Source: Dyadobacter sp. NIV53 | Lineage (GTDB): Bacteria; Bacteroidota; Bacteroidia; Cytophagales; Spirosomataceae | Assembly (NCBI RefSeq): GCF_019711195.1 | Contig: NZ_CP081299.1 | Coordinates: 2,542,001 to 2,606,000 of the forward strand | Direction of reading: 5' to 3' | Length of the DNA stretch: 64,000 nucleotides | Shown: positions 27,764-37,248 of the stretch, one piece after another | How the letters are laid out: each line of letters starts with the position of its first letter | How positions within the stretch are numbered: the stretch's first letter is position 1 | Notes under the pieces: model-generated | What the model was told of the DNA's origin: nothing | Seen by the model: the letters and a program-made list of their open reading frames with translations, nothing else | Database searches by the model: none | Position numbers and translations under genes: made by a program

Positions 27764-28315
27764 ATGTTCGACGAAAAGGAATTGGTTGCCAAAATTATTA
27801 ACGGAGATTTACGGGCTTTTGAGTTGTTGGTAAAACAATATCAAAAACTTGTCTTTCATGTTGTTAACAGGATTATCGACAACCAGGAAGACGCAGAGGA
27901 TATTTGTCAGGAGGTATTTATCCTGGTGCATAAAACGATTGGAAAATTTCGTTTTGAATCAAAATTATCGACCTGGATTGCACGAATAGCCTATGTTACT
28001 GCAATTAATTACCTAAGGAAATACAGAAAAAATAAAACGACCGATTCTCGCATTGACCAATTCCATTTCACGGAAGAGAATCCTCAAAATTTGTTATCAA
28101 AAAAGGAAGAGTCGAATTATGTAAATATGCTGATTAACCAGATGCCGGAGCAGTACAAAACGGTTTTGACGCTTTATCACCTGAATGAATTTTCGTACCA
28201 GGAAATTGAAGAAATAACCCAAATGCCGGAAGGAACAATAAAAAGTTACCTTTTCCGTGCACGCAAACTGTTAAAAGAAAAACTTAGCGTTTATCTAAAA
28301 AAAGAATTGTTATGA
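27764..28315 (+). CDS. ECF-family RNA polymerase sigma factor
   Basis: 183 residues from MFDEKELVAKIINGD. An upstream in-frame ATG at 27728 adds MQHLFLTRCLLG, which does not look like a sigma start. Region 2 covers about 20-88: the DAEDICQEVFILVHK core with FRFESKLSTWIARIAYVTAIN promoter-melting helix. Region 4 covers about 125-175: MPEQYKTVLTLYHLNEFSYQEIEEITQM, then PEGTIKSYLFRARKLLKEKL as the -35 recognition helix-turn-helix. Its stop overlaps the ATG of the next gene (ATGA), so the partner is translationally coupled and is probably its regulator. Target genes cannot be read here; the duplicated CpxP-like genes on either side are candidates. Confidence 0.92.
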   Translation: MFDEKELVAKIINGDLRAFELLVKQYQKLVFHVVNRIIDNQEDAEDICQEVFILVHKTIGKFRFESKLSTWIARIAYVTAINYLRKYRKNKTTDSRIDQFHFTEENPQNLLSKKEESNYVNMLINQMPEQYKTVLTLYHLNEFSYQEIEEITQMPEGTIKSYLFRARKLLKEKLSVYLKKELL

Positions 28316-28710
28316 AAGAATCAGATGACGACGAAATACAAAAAATGCTAGAAAAAGATCTGAATCCGGAAAGTCAATTCGAATCTGATCCGGAAGACCT
28401 GAAAATATATAGCCGCTTGTTCAAGGAGTTGAACAAAGAACCGGAAGTAAAATTGTCTTACAGTTTCTCAGCGAATGTAATTCGAAAAATAAAATACAAA
28501 CAGCAGCGTAGAAGCGATATCAGACTGGCAATATTGGTTGCGGGTCTAATTATAACGGGACTTGTAGTTTTTACAAATTCCAGTTATTTTAAAGACGCTC
28601 TTCCAGCTATATCCGGTGGTAAGTGGCTTGTCTTCGCTGGTTTGCTATTTTTGACAGTTATTCAATTCCTGGATCAAAAGCTTATTATTGAACGCAGGCT
28701 TCCCAAATGA
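28312..28710 (+). CDS. Putative anti-sigma factor or sigma-associated membrane protein
   Basis: 132 residues, overlapping the sigma-factor stop by 4 bp. The N-terminal about 70 residues are cytoplasmic and acidic (KESDDDEIQKMLEKDLNPE), with the amphipathic stretch IYSRLFKELNKEPEVKLSYSF. Two membrane helices follow at about 71-88 and 104-121. This soluble-then-membrane layout, directly coupled to an ECF sigma gene, is that of a membrane anti-sigma factor, but no zinc-binding HxxxCxxC motif is present. So the role is inferred mostly from position. A bidirectional terminator follows at 28724. Confidence 0.75.
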   Translation: MKESDDDEIQKMLEKDLNPESQFESDPEDLKIYSRLFKELNKEPEVKLSYSFSANVIRKIKYKQQRRSDIRLAILVAGLIITGLVVFTNSSYFKDALPAISGGKWLVFAGLLFLTVIQFLDQKLIIERRLPK

Positions 28711-28723
28711 TCCGTATTCCCAG

Positions 28724-28767
28724 AAAAAAGGTCGTCCAAAGAGCACTGGCACTCTGGACGACCTTTT
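28724..28767. terminator. Bidirectional terminator between the sigma operon and the CpxP-like copy 2
   Basis: The arms aaaaggtcgtcca and tggacgacctttt are exactly complementary, and the inner bases gagcactggcactc extend the stem. A-tract before and T-tract after make it usable from both strands; it serves the convergent genes ending at 28710 and 28800. Confidence 0.9.
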
Positions 28768-28799
28768 CATTAAAAATCATAACAAAATTGCTTCTTTTA

Positions 28800-29192
28800 T
28801 TAACCTCTACGGTTAAATCTGCCACGGATATCAAACTTGCCGGCATGTTCGTAAGCCATCAGTTTCTGACGTTGGTTTGGAGTAAGAACGGAAAAAATTT
28901 CACGTTGTTTTTGTTCTTCCAAACGTTTCTGTCCCTGCCACGACTGGGTTCCTCTTCCTCTATCCGCCATTTTATCGTATGCGTTTTCTATTTTCCTGAT
29001 CTTGTTTTCCTGCTTACGAGTCAGGCCAACCATTTTATCTAGTTTGTTGATATTATATTCTTCAATTCTGTTGTCATACCGTGCAGAAACGGCCGGGCCA
29101 TTATGTTCTTTTGGCGGGAATCCTTTTTGTGCGAAGCTGTTTCCAACTGTTAATATTGCCAAAGTTGCGATTGCGAAGATTGCCTTTTTCAT
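28800..29192 (-). CDS. Small periplasmic protein with CpxP/Spy-like LTxxQ motifs (copy 2)
   Basis: 130 residues with signal peptide MKKAIFAIATLAILTVGNSFA, nearly the same as that of the copy at 26659. LTRKQ at 57-61 and LTPNQ at 103-107 are at the same spacing as in the other copy. Around 60 percent of residues look alike by eye; the C-terminal tail (FDIRGRFNRRG) is shorter and lacks the NNSRYN insertion. The upstream 90 bp are almost the same as for copy 1, so gene and leader were duplicated together. Family role (periplasmic chaperone or envelope-stress sensor) is inferred. Confidence 0.75.
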   Translation of the reverse strand: MKKAIFAIATLAILTVGNSFAQKGFPPKEHNGPAVSARYDNRIEEYNINKLDKMVGLTRKQENKIRKIENAYDKMADRGRGTQSWQGQKRLEEQKQREIFSVLTPNQRQKLMAYEHAGKFDIRGRFNRRG

Positions 29193-29285
29193 GATTGCTA
29201 ATGTTTAAATTTGTTCGTTAATGATAGTTAGAGGAGCTTTTATCACTATCGTTTAATTGCATGAAAAGGCAATCTGCGAGTTGCT
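29193..29285 (-). repeat. Duplicated leader of the two CpxP-like genes
   Basis: Matches 27076-27167 almost base for base, including tgctaatgtttaaatttgtt, cgttaatgatagttagag, ctatcgttta and gcaatctgcgagttg. Conservation of a 90-bp noncoding leader in both copies suggests a shared promoter or 5' untranslated control region. Confidence 0.7.
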
Positions 29286-29386
29286 CTCCACAATAGACAG
29301 GATGGTGTTATTGATCGACAGAAGTCGTGCAATTAAGTTAAAAAAGAATTACATCTTATGGGCAATTATTTCGAAACCGAAAGGCG

Positions 29387-32300
29387 TTACTTGCTGGTTT
29401 GCCCGGCTTTACCTGCTCCTAATGACGACAGCATATTAATAATTGTTGGCACAACCGCTGCCAAAGCACTTAACGTGGTGATAAGTTTAGTACTGGTTTC
29501 GTGCTGCGACGAAAGAAGAAAAGCTAAAATCGTTAATAAAATCAGGGCCATTGGTGCCTTTATTTTATTCCAGTTGCTGTTATCATTGATTTTTTGTTTA
29601 ATAATTTCTTCTTCGGCCCTGCCTATTCCTTTTAAGATGAAATTACGAAAACCCTGGTTAAACAATTTGAGTGTACCATTAATCCGAATGATCACCCCTT
29701 TATTGATTAGTAAACTAACTGTATACTGATCATATGCATTGACCATACCGTCTTCTGCCATATCATAGAGCACAAATTTTTCTTCCTTGGTCAACGACTG
29801 CCAGATATAAAAATAGTAATAATGGGAAGCAGCCTGCAGTTTAAAGACGAGTCCTTCTTCGTACTTATTCTGTTTGTCCATTGAAACCGGAGGAGCGGCT
29901 TTCAGTGTGGGTTCGCTCATATCATTTAAAAATCGGGTATACTCAGTTTCCTTCCGTATCAATGGATAAGTTGATGCAGTCATTATTTTTCTGCCTGCTA
30001 ATCTGGACAGCTGACGTATAATAATGCGAAAACGACCTAATAAAACTTCCCAACGTTCTATACTTTGCTTATACAATTCATTTCCTATAGTTTTGTTTAA
30101 ACATTCAAGCATGGTCTCAGGATGTATTGTAGAGAGAATAATTACTTTGTCGCTTTTCCCATTAAATACCACTTTTTCAAGGAATTGCAGTTTGGTATAA
30201 CTTGTACCAGGATTTTGGAAGTCATATTCAAAATGCTTGATGATGATCAGCTTGTACGAATATTCACCTGCTTTATTTACCAATCTGTTCCATTTCAGTA
30301 GTGCACTTGCCGAACTTCCTTTGCCCGGAATTTCAAGCATATCTACGATCAGCACATCATTTTCAATGAAATTATTATTTTTATCCAGTAATTCTTTACT
30401 GCAATAAGTATCATTTTTAATCATTGCTTTTAAAAATTCCAATTTTCCCGAACCGGGTAAACCTATCATAAACAGCAGCTTATTGGTGCTGTCACTTTTC
30501 AATATCTCTTTATCCAGCTCACTCCAGTATTTGGTATCAGGAAGGTTAATTGCAAAAAGCTTTTTAACAACATAGTATATAAGCAGGAAAAGAAATACGA
30601 GAATGGCAGCTAAAAAAGACCAGAATAAGCTGCCCGGCCATTCAAAAAATGATGGAAGTACATAGTTCAGATTGGCAGAACCCAATGCTATAAATCCGGC
30701 ACCTTCTCTCTTGCGTAAATAAGTATAAGTTTTGCCAGTACCTGAGGAAGTTTCTTTCACCAGATTATTAAAGAGAAAAGAGGTGTCCCTGGCATGTGAA
30801 ATATAAAAATTGCGCCTTCTGACCGTATTATCATTTTGATAAACGCGAAACTGATTAAGAATTTTTATGGACGCATTGTTTTCCCTTGTACTGTTTTCCA
30901 CAATAAATTTGGTAGACGAATCAGGAGAATTCTTTAATTCCCGGATCCAGCAGGAATCACGATAAAAAAGCCTGTTCAGCGATTTGTAGGTAGGATCATT
31001 GTTTTGATAAGCCTTTTGAAGCAATTTATTCCCAAGTTCGTATTGTTTCAGCCGGGCAATGAGATGCTGGTCATAATTGTAGGAGGCCATGTAAAAAATC
31101 AGAACAGACAATCCGTTGGCCACCAACAGCCAGCTGAACAAAAAGAATGTAAAGCTTTGATAATAAGTGAATTTATTAAAGACAGAAACTGCTCTTTGGT
31201 GAAAATTAGCCTGCCGTTTTGACAAAAACAAAATTAACAATGCCGGTAACAAGCAAATAAACTCAAAGAGCAAAAAGTGAAATATGGATTGATCAAGTGT
31301 TTTATAAGCAAAAAAATTAACCGCCACAGGAATCAGCATTCCCCATACAACAGCCTTTAATTTATATCTGCTGTGGGATTTTTTTCCTTTAAACCAATAA
31401 CTCTGAAAAAACAGTAGATGGAGAAAAACAGGAATGACGGAAACAGCAAATACGAGATAAAAAAACCTGGTAATGAAGGATTCGTAGGAGAAAAACCATA
31501 GAATAAGTATGATCCAGAGGTTAAACAGGGAAGCCAGAGTATATTGGCGGTGCGATGATTCCCGCGGACCAATCCAACTGGTATCAAACAATTGAATACG
31601 GAATACGGATCGTCTGGCGGAGGCAAAAAATATGATCAGCACCTGAATGAGCAGCATAAAAAAAAGTAAAAGCTGCATGGATATAGTAAATGTGTAAACC
31701 TCTATATCCCGGGTTTCTTTAAAATCCATGTCGTCAAGAATAACCAAATGATACGGCAAGCCGCTTAATGACTGGATCAGGACTTCGTATTCATGGCCTC
31801 CATATTTGGAATGAAAAGAATTGGAAGTCCCGGACTGAAGGCAGGTCGCAAGATCGTCGCGTTCAGAGAACTCTTCCAGCAGATTTTCATTTAAATTTTT
31901 TGTTTTATTGGAATGATACAAAACCTTCCCGGCCCTGTCAATGACCGCAAAACTATATCCCGGGGGCATCAGTACCTGGTCGAAACATTTGAGATTGACA
32001 GACATAGCAGCCACATTTCCCTCATTATTTATTTTATTATACTGCGAAGGAATGGCAATGGCTGTTAGAAAAAGCCCGCTTGTCCATGACATCACCTGTT
32101 CGATGTAAAATGCCGGTAATGTGTCCTTTTTTAAATAATAAGCCTGCCTGTCCTGTATCTTTTTAAAATATTCCCTTTCAGCAAAATTCCCACGCGAAAT
32201 TGCACGCTGGGGTTTTACATTCCATGTTTTGATGTCCGTCCCTTTGGAATCGAGCCAGAATATGCGGCTGATGTCGATACCGGTAATCAATGAATTGATC

Positions 32301-33430
32301 CGGAATTCAGGAGAAATACTATTCTGTGTTGTATCGTTTCTGGTGTTTCGGGGTATATTTTTTATCGTATAAAAATCCTTTTGAAATGCCGGGTCGCCTG
32401 CCATTAAGCTGTCAAGTCTGGCTAGTGCCTTTGCAGTTCTGACAATTTCTGTGATGAAAGCCGATGAAAGGGAATTAACCAGAACTTGTTTGGGATTTCT
32501 GGCTCCATTTCTGAAAGGAACATTATACTTGAAAAATAAAAAAAACAGCAGGGAAATAAGCAGCATAAATACCATAATGGACGATATTCCATCCGAAATA
32601 GTAAGCCTGTCCTCTTTCCCCATCTGGTGCAGTTTAATGATAGGAAGGGTAACGAAAATGACAAGAAATACTGTTACGAGCAACAGAATAATACGTGGCG
32701 GAAGTTTGTTTCTCTCTTTCTGAAAATGATCACTGGAAAGCAGGCCTACAACGATCCATTTCGTATCGCTGCTATAAACCACCGGTTGCAAAAATAATTT
32801 GTAATTAACCCCACTGATTTGCTTTTCCTTGATTGCCGAACCTTCACCCTTTGAAACAAATAAAGTATCAGCATGGCTGGAATAGTTCAGTCCCGAAGCG
32901 AAGGTTTCATAAACGATTTGATTGTTACCAAAAACGATGTATTCGTCAAAAACATCATCTTGTGGCAATAGCGGCTTAATAAATTTATCGAAATCGTAAG
33001 TCAGCGATATTTGATAATCTCCGTTCTGACTTCTTTTTGCCCGGCTTAAAATTAACTGCTGGCTGATGCTGGCGATCGTTGCCGGCCTGAAAACCGAATC
33101 CTTATCCAGCGGACGAATCAGGCTGATCGTGAACTGACTTTTCACAAGATTTCTTTGAACATCCTGCTTCCTGATCATATCATTCTGATCACGGATCGAG
33201 TCAGGTGCAGTAACAAGTAAATTATTGAGTAGAGAAAAACTGTTTTTTATTTTTTCCTGTATGTTTCTGTCGATATTCTGCAAGGTCCGGAATCTCCATT
33301 CCTTGATACCACTTTCGTTATTGGGCAAATAAATGTAGTAGTAACCTGCGCCAAGCAAAATTATAATGGCAAGCGTTGCAAGAACAGGTATTTGTTCCCG
33401 GGAAGGAAGAAAAGATTTCATTAGTGACAA
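29387..33430 (-). CDS. Large membrane protein with two sensor-like periplasmic regions (Cache) and a C-terminal P-loop NTPase
   Basis: 1347 residues. TM1 about 15-34; periplasmic region 35-244; TM2 about 245-266 and TM3 about 283-300; second periplasmic region 301-580 with a dCache pattern (NFAEREYFKKIQDRQAYYL, then FYIEQVMSWTSGLFLTAIAIP and GNVAAMSVNLK); about six TM helices between 583 and 781; a third extracytoplasmic part 782-930; TM about 935-957; cytoplasmic NTPase with Walker A GLPGSGKL at 990-997 and a Walker B-like VLIVD at 1026-1030; a winged-helix-like part about 1211-1266; two final hydrophobic segments after about 1290. Family not recognised. It may couple ligand sensing to an ATPase switch. 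No HAMP, kinase or GGDEF domain is visible. It is divergent from the lipoprotein at 33787. Confidence 0.8.
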   Translation of the reverse strand: MSLMKSFLPSREQIPVLATLAIIILLGAGYYYIYLPNNESGIKEWRFRTLQNIDRNIQEKIKNSFSLLNNLLVTAPDSIRDQNDMIRKQDVQRNLVKSQFTISLIRPLDKDSVFRPATIASISQQLILSRAKRSQNGDYQISLTYDFDKFIKPLLPQDDVFDEYIVFGNNQIVYETFASGLNYSSHADTLFVSKGEGSAIKEKQISGVNYKLFLQPVVYSSDTKWIVVGLLSSDHFQKERNKLPPRIILLLVTVFLVIFVTLPIIKLHQMGKEDRLTISDGISSIMVFMLLISLLFFLFFKYNVPFRNGARNPKQVLVNSLSSAFITEIVRTAKALARLDSLMAGDPAFQKDFYTIKNIPRNTRNDTTQNSISPEFRINSLITGIDISRIFWLDSKGTDIKTWNVKPQRAISRGNFAEREYFKKIQDRQAYYLKKDTLPAFYIEQVMSWTSGLFLTAIAIPSQYNKINNEGNVAAMSVNLKCFDQVLMPPGYSFAVIDRAGKVLYHSNKTKNLNENLLEEFSERDDLATCLQSGTSNSFHSKYGGHEYEVLIQSLSGLPYHLVILDDMDFKETRDIEVYTFTISMQLLLFFMLLIQVLIIFFASARRSVFRIQLFDTSWIGPRESSHRQYTLASLFNLWIILILWFFSYESFITRFFYLVFAVSVIPVFLHLLFFQSYWFKGKKSHSRYKLKAVVWGMLIPVAVNFFAYKTLDQSIFHFLLFEFICLLPALLILFLSKRQANFHQRAVSVFNKFTYYQSFTFFLFSWLLVANGLSVLIFYMASYNYDQHLIARLKQYELGNKLLQKAYQNNDPTYKSLNRLFYRDSCWIRELKNSPDSSTKFIVENSTRENNASIKILNQFRVYQNDNTVRRRNFYISHARDTSFLFNNLVKETSSGTGKTYTYLRKREGAGFIALGSANLNYVLPSFFEWPGSLFWSFLAAILVFLFLLIYYVVKKLFAINLPDTKYWSELDKEILKSDSTNKLLFMIGLPGSGKLEFLKAMIKNDTYCSKELLDKNNNFIENDVLIVDMLEIPGKGSSASALLKWNRLVNKAGEYSYKLIIIKHFEYDFQNPGTSYTKLQFLEKVVFNGKSDKVIILSTIHPETMLECLNKTIGNELYKQSIERWEVLLGRFRIIIRQLSRLAGRKIMTASTYPLIRKETEYTRFLNDMSEPTLKAAPPVSMDKQNKYEEGLVFKLQAASHYYYFYIWQSLTKEEKFVLYDMAEDGMVNAYDQYTVSLLINKGVIIRINGTLKLFNQGFRNFILKGIGRAEEEIIKQKINDNSNWNKIKAPMALILLTILAFLLSSQHETSTKLITTLSALAAVVPTIINMLSSLGAGKAGQTSK

Positions 33431-33786
33431 CCATTAAAAGCAATAAAACTGACAAATAAATCATATCGTTTTTAGGGTTATTACAGGTTCCGGACGGTCA
33501 ATAATATGGAATTGGCAATGTTATTCCAATTCCTTAAAACACCGGCCAATCATATTTAATCGAGAAATAATATGCTGATTAACAGATATTTGAAATTATA
33601 AAATTTACCAGCAATATTAGCTAAGGTGCAGGCAGTATTGATTAAACGGTTTTTTGGAAGCAATTAGCTTTCAGTTATTAAGCTATTGGCTTTCATTTGA
33701 CAGATGGCGCTTAGTTCTTTCAAAACGTATACTATTAAATTGAAAAATCAGTTCTAATTGCAAAGTCTCCTAATTAATCGTGATTT
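33431..33786. other. 356-bp divergent intergenic region
   Basis: It holds the starts of two divergent genes. About 33655-33700 has an imperfect repeat of agctattggc/agctttcag type, as seen at 46195 and 61562. I found no gene, no clear dyad pair and no convincing promoter match. Confidence 0.5.
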
Positions 33787-34539
33787 ATGCAAAAAAAGCT
33801 ACCTTTTGTCATTATTAAATTCAAAATCCGGATTGTTATTTTTATCCTTTTGGCATTTCAATCCTGTCATTCCCCCGACACAGAACCAGTAAACCCATAC
33901 GATTATTTCCCATTAGAAGTTGGCAGTTTTCAAGTTTACAGTGTAACGGAAGAAGTTTATTCTGCGGGTCAGAAAGCTCCAACAGTCAAAATGTGGTATG
34001 AGAAGAATGAAATTATTCGAATGAACAAAGATTCTGACGTGGGATCAACATTTACAGTTTCGCATTCAGTAAGAAATAACCCGTCAGATTATTGGCAAAA
34101 GATTAAGGAATACAGCGTCCAGTCTTCTCCTGACAAAATCATCCAGAATCAAGACAATGAGATTTTCACTTCTTTGGTTTTTCCGTATAGCCCGACGGTT
34201 CAATGGGATGGTTATCAATATTTTAATATGGATAAAAATGATCCACGCAAGGGTTATTTATTTCATTACGAAGATCTGAACCAGCCTGTAACAATCGATT
34301 CAATCAAATTTGACAGGACACTAAAAGTTTCTGAACGGAGCGACACTACATTTAAAAGTGACTCTTCATCCAGAGAGTTTTATAGATTAGGATTCAAACA
34401 GTATGCGATTGGCGTTGGTATGATTGCCGACGTACAGGCAGATTTTGAGTACCTGCAGGAAAATGGAGAATTTATCGGATACCGGATTATCGGCTCCGGA
34501 ACCAGAAGAATCAAGAAAATAATTGCATTTGGGAGGTAG
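33787..34539 (+). CDS. Putative lipoprotein of unknown function
   Basis: 250 residues. The N-terminus is positively charged, then hydrophobic (IRIVIFILLAFQSC), with lipobox LAFQSC and Cys27 as the lipidation site; the mature part starts HSPDTEPVNPYDYFPLEVGSF. Phrases such as DYFPLEVGSFQVYSV and the closing IGYRIIGSGTRRI are typical of Bacteroidota lipoproteins of unknown role. No enzyme motif was recognised. It converges on the frameshifted permease (34660) with a repeat hairpin between them. Likely anchored in the outer or inner membrane. Confidence 0.78.
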   Translation: MQKKLPFVIIKFKIRIVIFILLAFQSCHSPDTEPVNPYDYFPLEVGSFQVYSVTEEVYSAGQKAPTVKMWYEKNEIIRMNKDSDVGSTFTVSHSVRNNPSDYWQKIKEYSVQSSPDKIIQNQDNEIFTSLVFPYSPTVQWDGYQYFNMDKNDPRKGYLFHYEDLNQPVTIDSIKFDRTLKVSERSDTTFKSDSSSREFYRLGFKQYAIGVGMIADVQADFEYLQENGEFIGYRIIGSGTRRIKKIIAFGR

Positions 34540-34557
34540 GAGCTCGGAATAAAATTC

Positions 34558-34653
34558 GGTTAAAAGGCGAAAAGGTTAACGCCGAGCAACAGATATTCGT
34601 AAGAAGTTTACGGATTTACTCCCGTTTACCTTTTATCCTTTTCGCCTTTAACC
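34558..34653. repeat. TTAACC-type inverted repeat between convergent genes
   Basis: Left arm 34558-34580 (cggttaaaaggcgaaaaggt), right arm 34622-34653 (ccgtttaccttttatccttt then tcgcctttaaccc). The arms could serve as a terminator for both the lipoprotein and the permease. Confidence 0.8.
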
Positions 34654-34659
34654 CTCTTT

Positions 34660-37075
34660 TCACTCACTCCTCAACGCTTTCACCGGATTCATCAAAGCTG
34701 CTCTGATGCTTTGGAAACTGATCGTGATTAACGCAATAGCGATTACCGCAAAACCAGTCAAAGCGAATACCCACCAGTTGATGTCGACCTTGTAAGTAAA
34801 ATCTTTAAGCCATTCCTGCATTCCGTACCAGGCAACAGGTGAAGCGATTACAAGTGCTATTACAACCAACTTTACGAAATCGACTGAAAATAGCCCGAAT
34901 ATGTTGAACGCTGTTGCACCAATGGCTTTGCGGATTCCCATTTCTTTGGTGCGAGATTCTACCATGAAAGCCACCACGCCGTACAAACCCAGACAACCAA
35001 TGAAAATGGCAATTCCCGCCAGGATCCTGAACAGTGAAAACAGCTTTTCTTCTTTGGCGTAAAAGTTATTCAATGTCTCGTCGTAAAATGTGTATTTGAA
35101 TAGATAATCAGGATAAGTGGACGACCATGCTTTCTCAATTCTTTCAAGTTGTTTGCTGTCCGCATTTTTTGAAAGTTTGATTCCCAGATTATAATAATTA
35201 CTTTTTTCAGTGGTCAGTACGCAGGGAATGATCTCGCGGTGAAGACTGTATGTATTAAAATTCCTGATAACACCCACAATCGGCAGCTTGTAGTCGGAGC
35301 CACCAATTGCCATTCGTTTGCCAATAATCTCTTCCGGGTTTTTCATTCCCATGGCTTTTACAAATGCTTCATTAACAACATATTCCCGCATCGTATCAGC
35401 CGGAAGATACATTCTGCCGGCAACCATTTCCATACCGTAAGTTTTCACATAAGCTGTATCTGCCGGTCGCATTACTACTTCAAATTTCAGGAATTCAGTA
35501 TCATTTTCAAACTTAAAGCCCGTTTGCCAGTTGCTTTGAGACATCGGTGTAAAAGAACTTAATGTCATTGATTTTATACCCGATTCCGACGCAAGTTTTG
35601 CTTTAAGCGCTTCCATTTTGTCAAAGCCTGGCTCAGGAATTGCGACGTTTACGATCTCATCTTTTTCAAAACCTACATCCATGGTTTTGAAATATTTCAT
35701 CTGATTGTAAGCAATCACAGTGCCGATCAGCACTACCTGCGAGATTGTAAACTGAAGTACAATAAGTCCGCGACGCAGATTAGCCTGATTATTTCCACCT
35801 GACTTCATTTTACCTTTTAAAGCCAGTATTGGCTGGAAACCTGAAACTACCATCGCCGGATAAAAACCCGCTAAAATTGTGGTAAGAACGGTGAGGAAAG
35901 CAAGAAATGTCAAAACGATAGGATCCGTAAAAAACATTACACCTTTCGAATTGATATTCAGCACGTTTGATACATAGGGCAATACGAGTTGGGATACAAC
36001 TAACGCCAGAACGACCGACAAAAATGTAATGATCCCGGTTTCCGAAAAATACTGACGGAGCAATTGTCCACGAGTGCTTCCAAGCACCTTACGGACACCA
36101 ACTTCCCGCGAACGTCTGAGCGCTTGTGCGGTGGCCAGATTTACAAAGTTGACGCATGCCGTTATCAATATAAAAATTCCAACGAGGATCATCGTCCAGA
36201 TCATTCCTTTACTGATAGAACGCCCGGCATAATTGTTCATTTTTGTATCAAAATGAATGTCATTTACCGGCTGCAGTAGAAAATCCATTTCTGCAACATC
36301 CTTGGGTTCTTTGTATTTTTTATTAAATGCCTAGTAGTTGCTTTTCAAACTTCTGCTGAGTTATGGATTGAGGTAATTTCAAATACACTTGTCCGCCCCC
36401 ATAAGTAGAAGCCCAGTCGTCCCAGTTGGTAAATGCGCCATATTCTTTCAATGACGAAAAAGACAACATCGTTTGGAACGGGAAATTTGTAGTGAGCGGT
36501 GGATCAGCTAACAAGCCGGTTACAACGAAATTCATATGATTGTTTACCCGGATGGTTTTCCCCATTGGCTCGTCGTTTCCAAAGTATTTTTTTGCCTGTG
36601 TTTCAGTCAAAACCACAGAGCCCGGGCTTGTCAGTGAAGTGGAAGGGGAACCTTTTAACCACTTGTAATCAAGCATATTGAAAAATTCAGGAGCAATGAA
36701 TGAAATAGCATAAAAAGGATCAGAGATCTTCTTTTTATTGCCTTTTTTATCAATTGTGATCAGCGTTTCCTTTATTGCATACGTGCACGCAACCTGATTT
36801 TTAATCTCCGGAAAATCATTTTTAAGTGCAGCCAGGACCGGAAGCGGCATTCCCGGATTAAAACCTTTTTCACCCCGTTTCTTGAAGTGCTGAACCAGGC
36901 GATATAACTGGTCAACATTTTTTTGATGTGCATCAAAACTTAACTCGTATCGCACGGTAAAAAAGATCAGCAGACAGCATGCTAATCCAAGTGTAAGTCC
37001 TGTGACATTGATCACCGTAAAATTCCAGTTACGGCGGAGATTGCGAAAAGAAGTAATCAGATAGTTTTTAATCAT
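34660..37075 (-). pseudogene. ABC transporter permease, MacB/FtsX type (paralogue 10), broken by a one-base frameshift
   Basis: The N-terminal frame runs from ATG 37075 (MIKNYLITSFRNLRRNWNF) to a stop at 36323; the C-terminal frame continues from upstream of ATG 36288 (MDFLLQPVNDIHF) to 34660. Removing one C of the pair at 36330-36331 restores FEKQLLAFNKKYKEPKDVAE and a product of 804 residues, the usual size. Both halves keep family motifs: KKYFGNDEPMGK in the first, SREVGVRKVLGS and TKEMGIRKAIGA in the second. The C-terminus is AALMNPVKALRSE. An assembly error, a real mutation or two separate halves are all possible. The gene keeps a complete dyad promoter, so the break may be recent. The upstream ATG at 37111 is less likely. 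Confidence 0.85.
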
Positions 37076-37121
37076 GGCTGGTAGATGCAAACGGAGTAAA
37101 TCGTTATTCAATCCGTAACAT

Positions 37122-37226
37122 CTTTAAAACTATACCACCTTTATATACACCTGATTGTCAGAATTTTAACAAAATAAAATTTAAACTTTATGTCCGGTTC
37201 CGAACACTCAAGTTCAGGTTTGGACA
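37122..37226 (-). promoter_or_regulatory. Paired-dyad control region of permease 37075-34660
   Basis: Dyad 1 tgtcc-N6-gaaca at 37191-37206; dyad 2 agttc-N6-ggaca at 37211-37226, exactly 20 bp further. The minus-strand box TGGTATAGTTTTA has GG at 37136-37135, 56 bp from the first dyad and about 60 bp before the ATG. Confidence 0.65.
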
Positions 37227-37248
37227 GGAAAATTCATGAATTATACAT

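Noticed and set aside
36288..36345. Programmed frameshift in permease 10
   Set aside because: There is no slippery heptamer at the break and no other copy has one; a plain mutation or sequence error is simpler.
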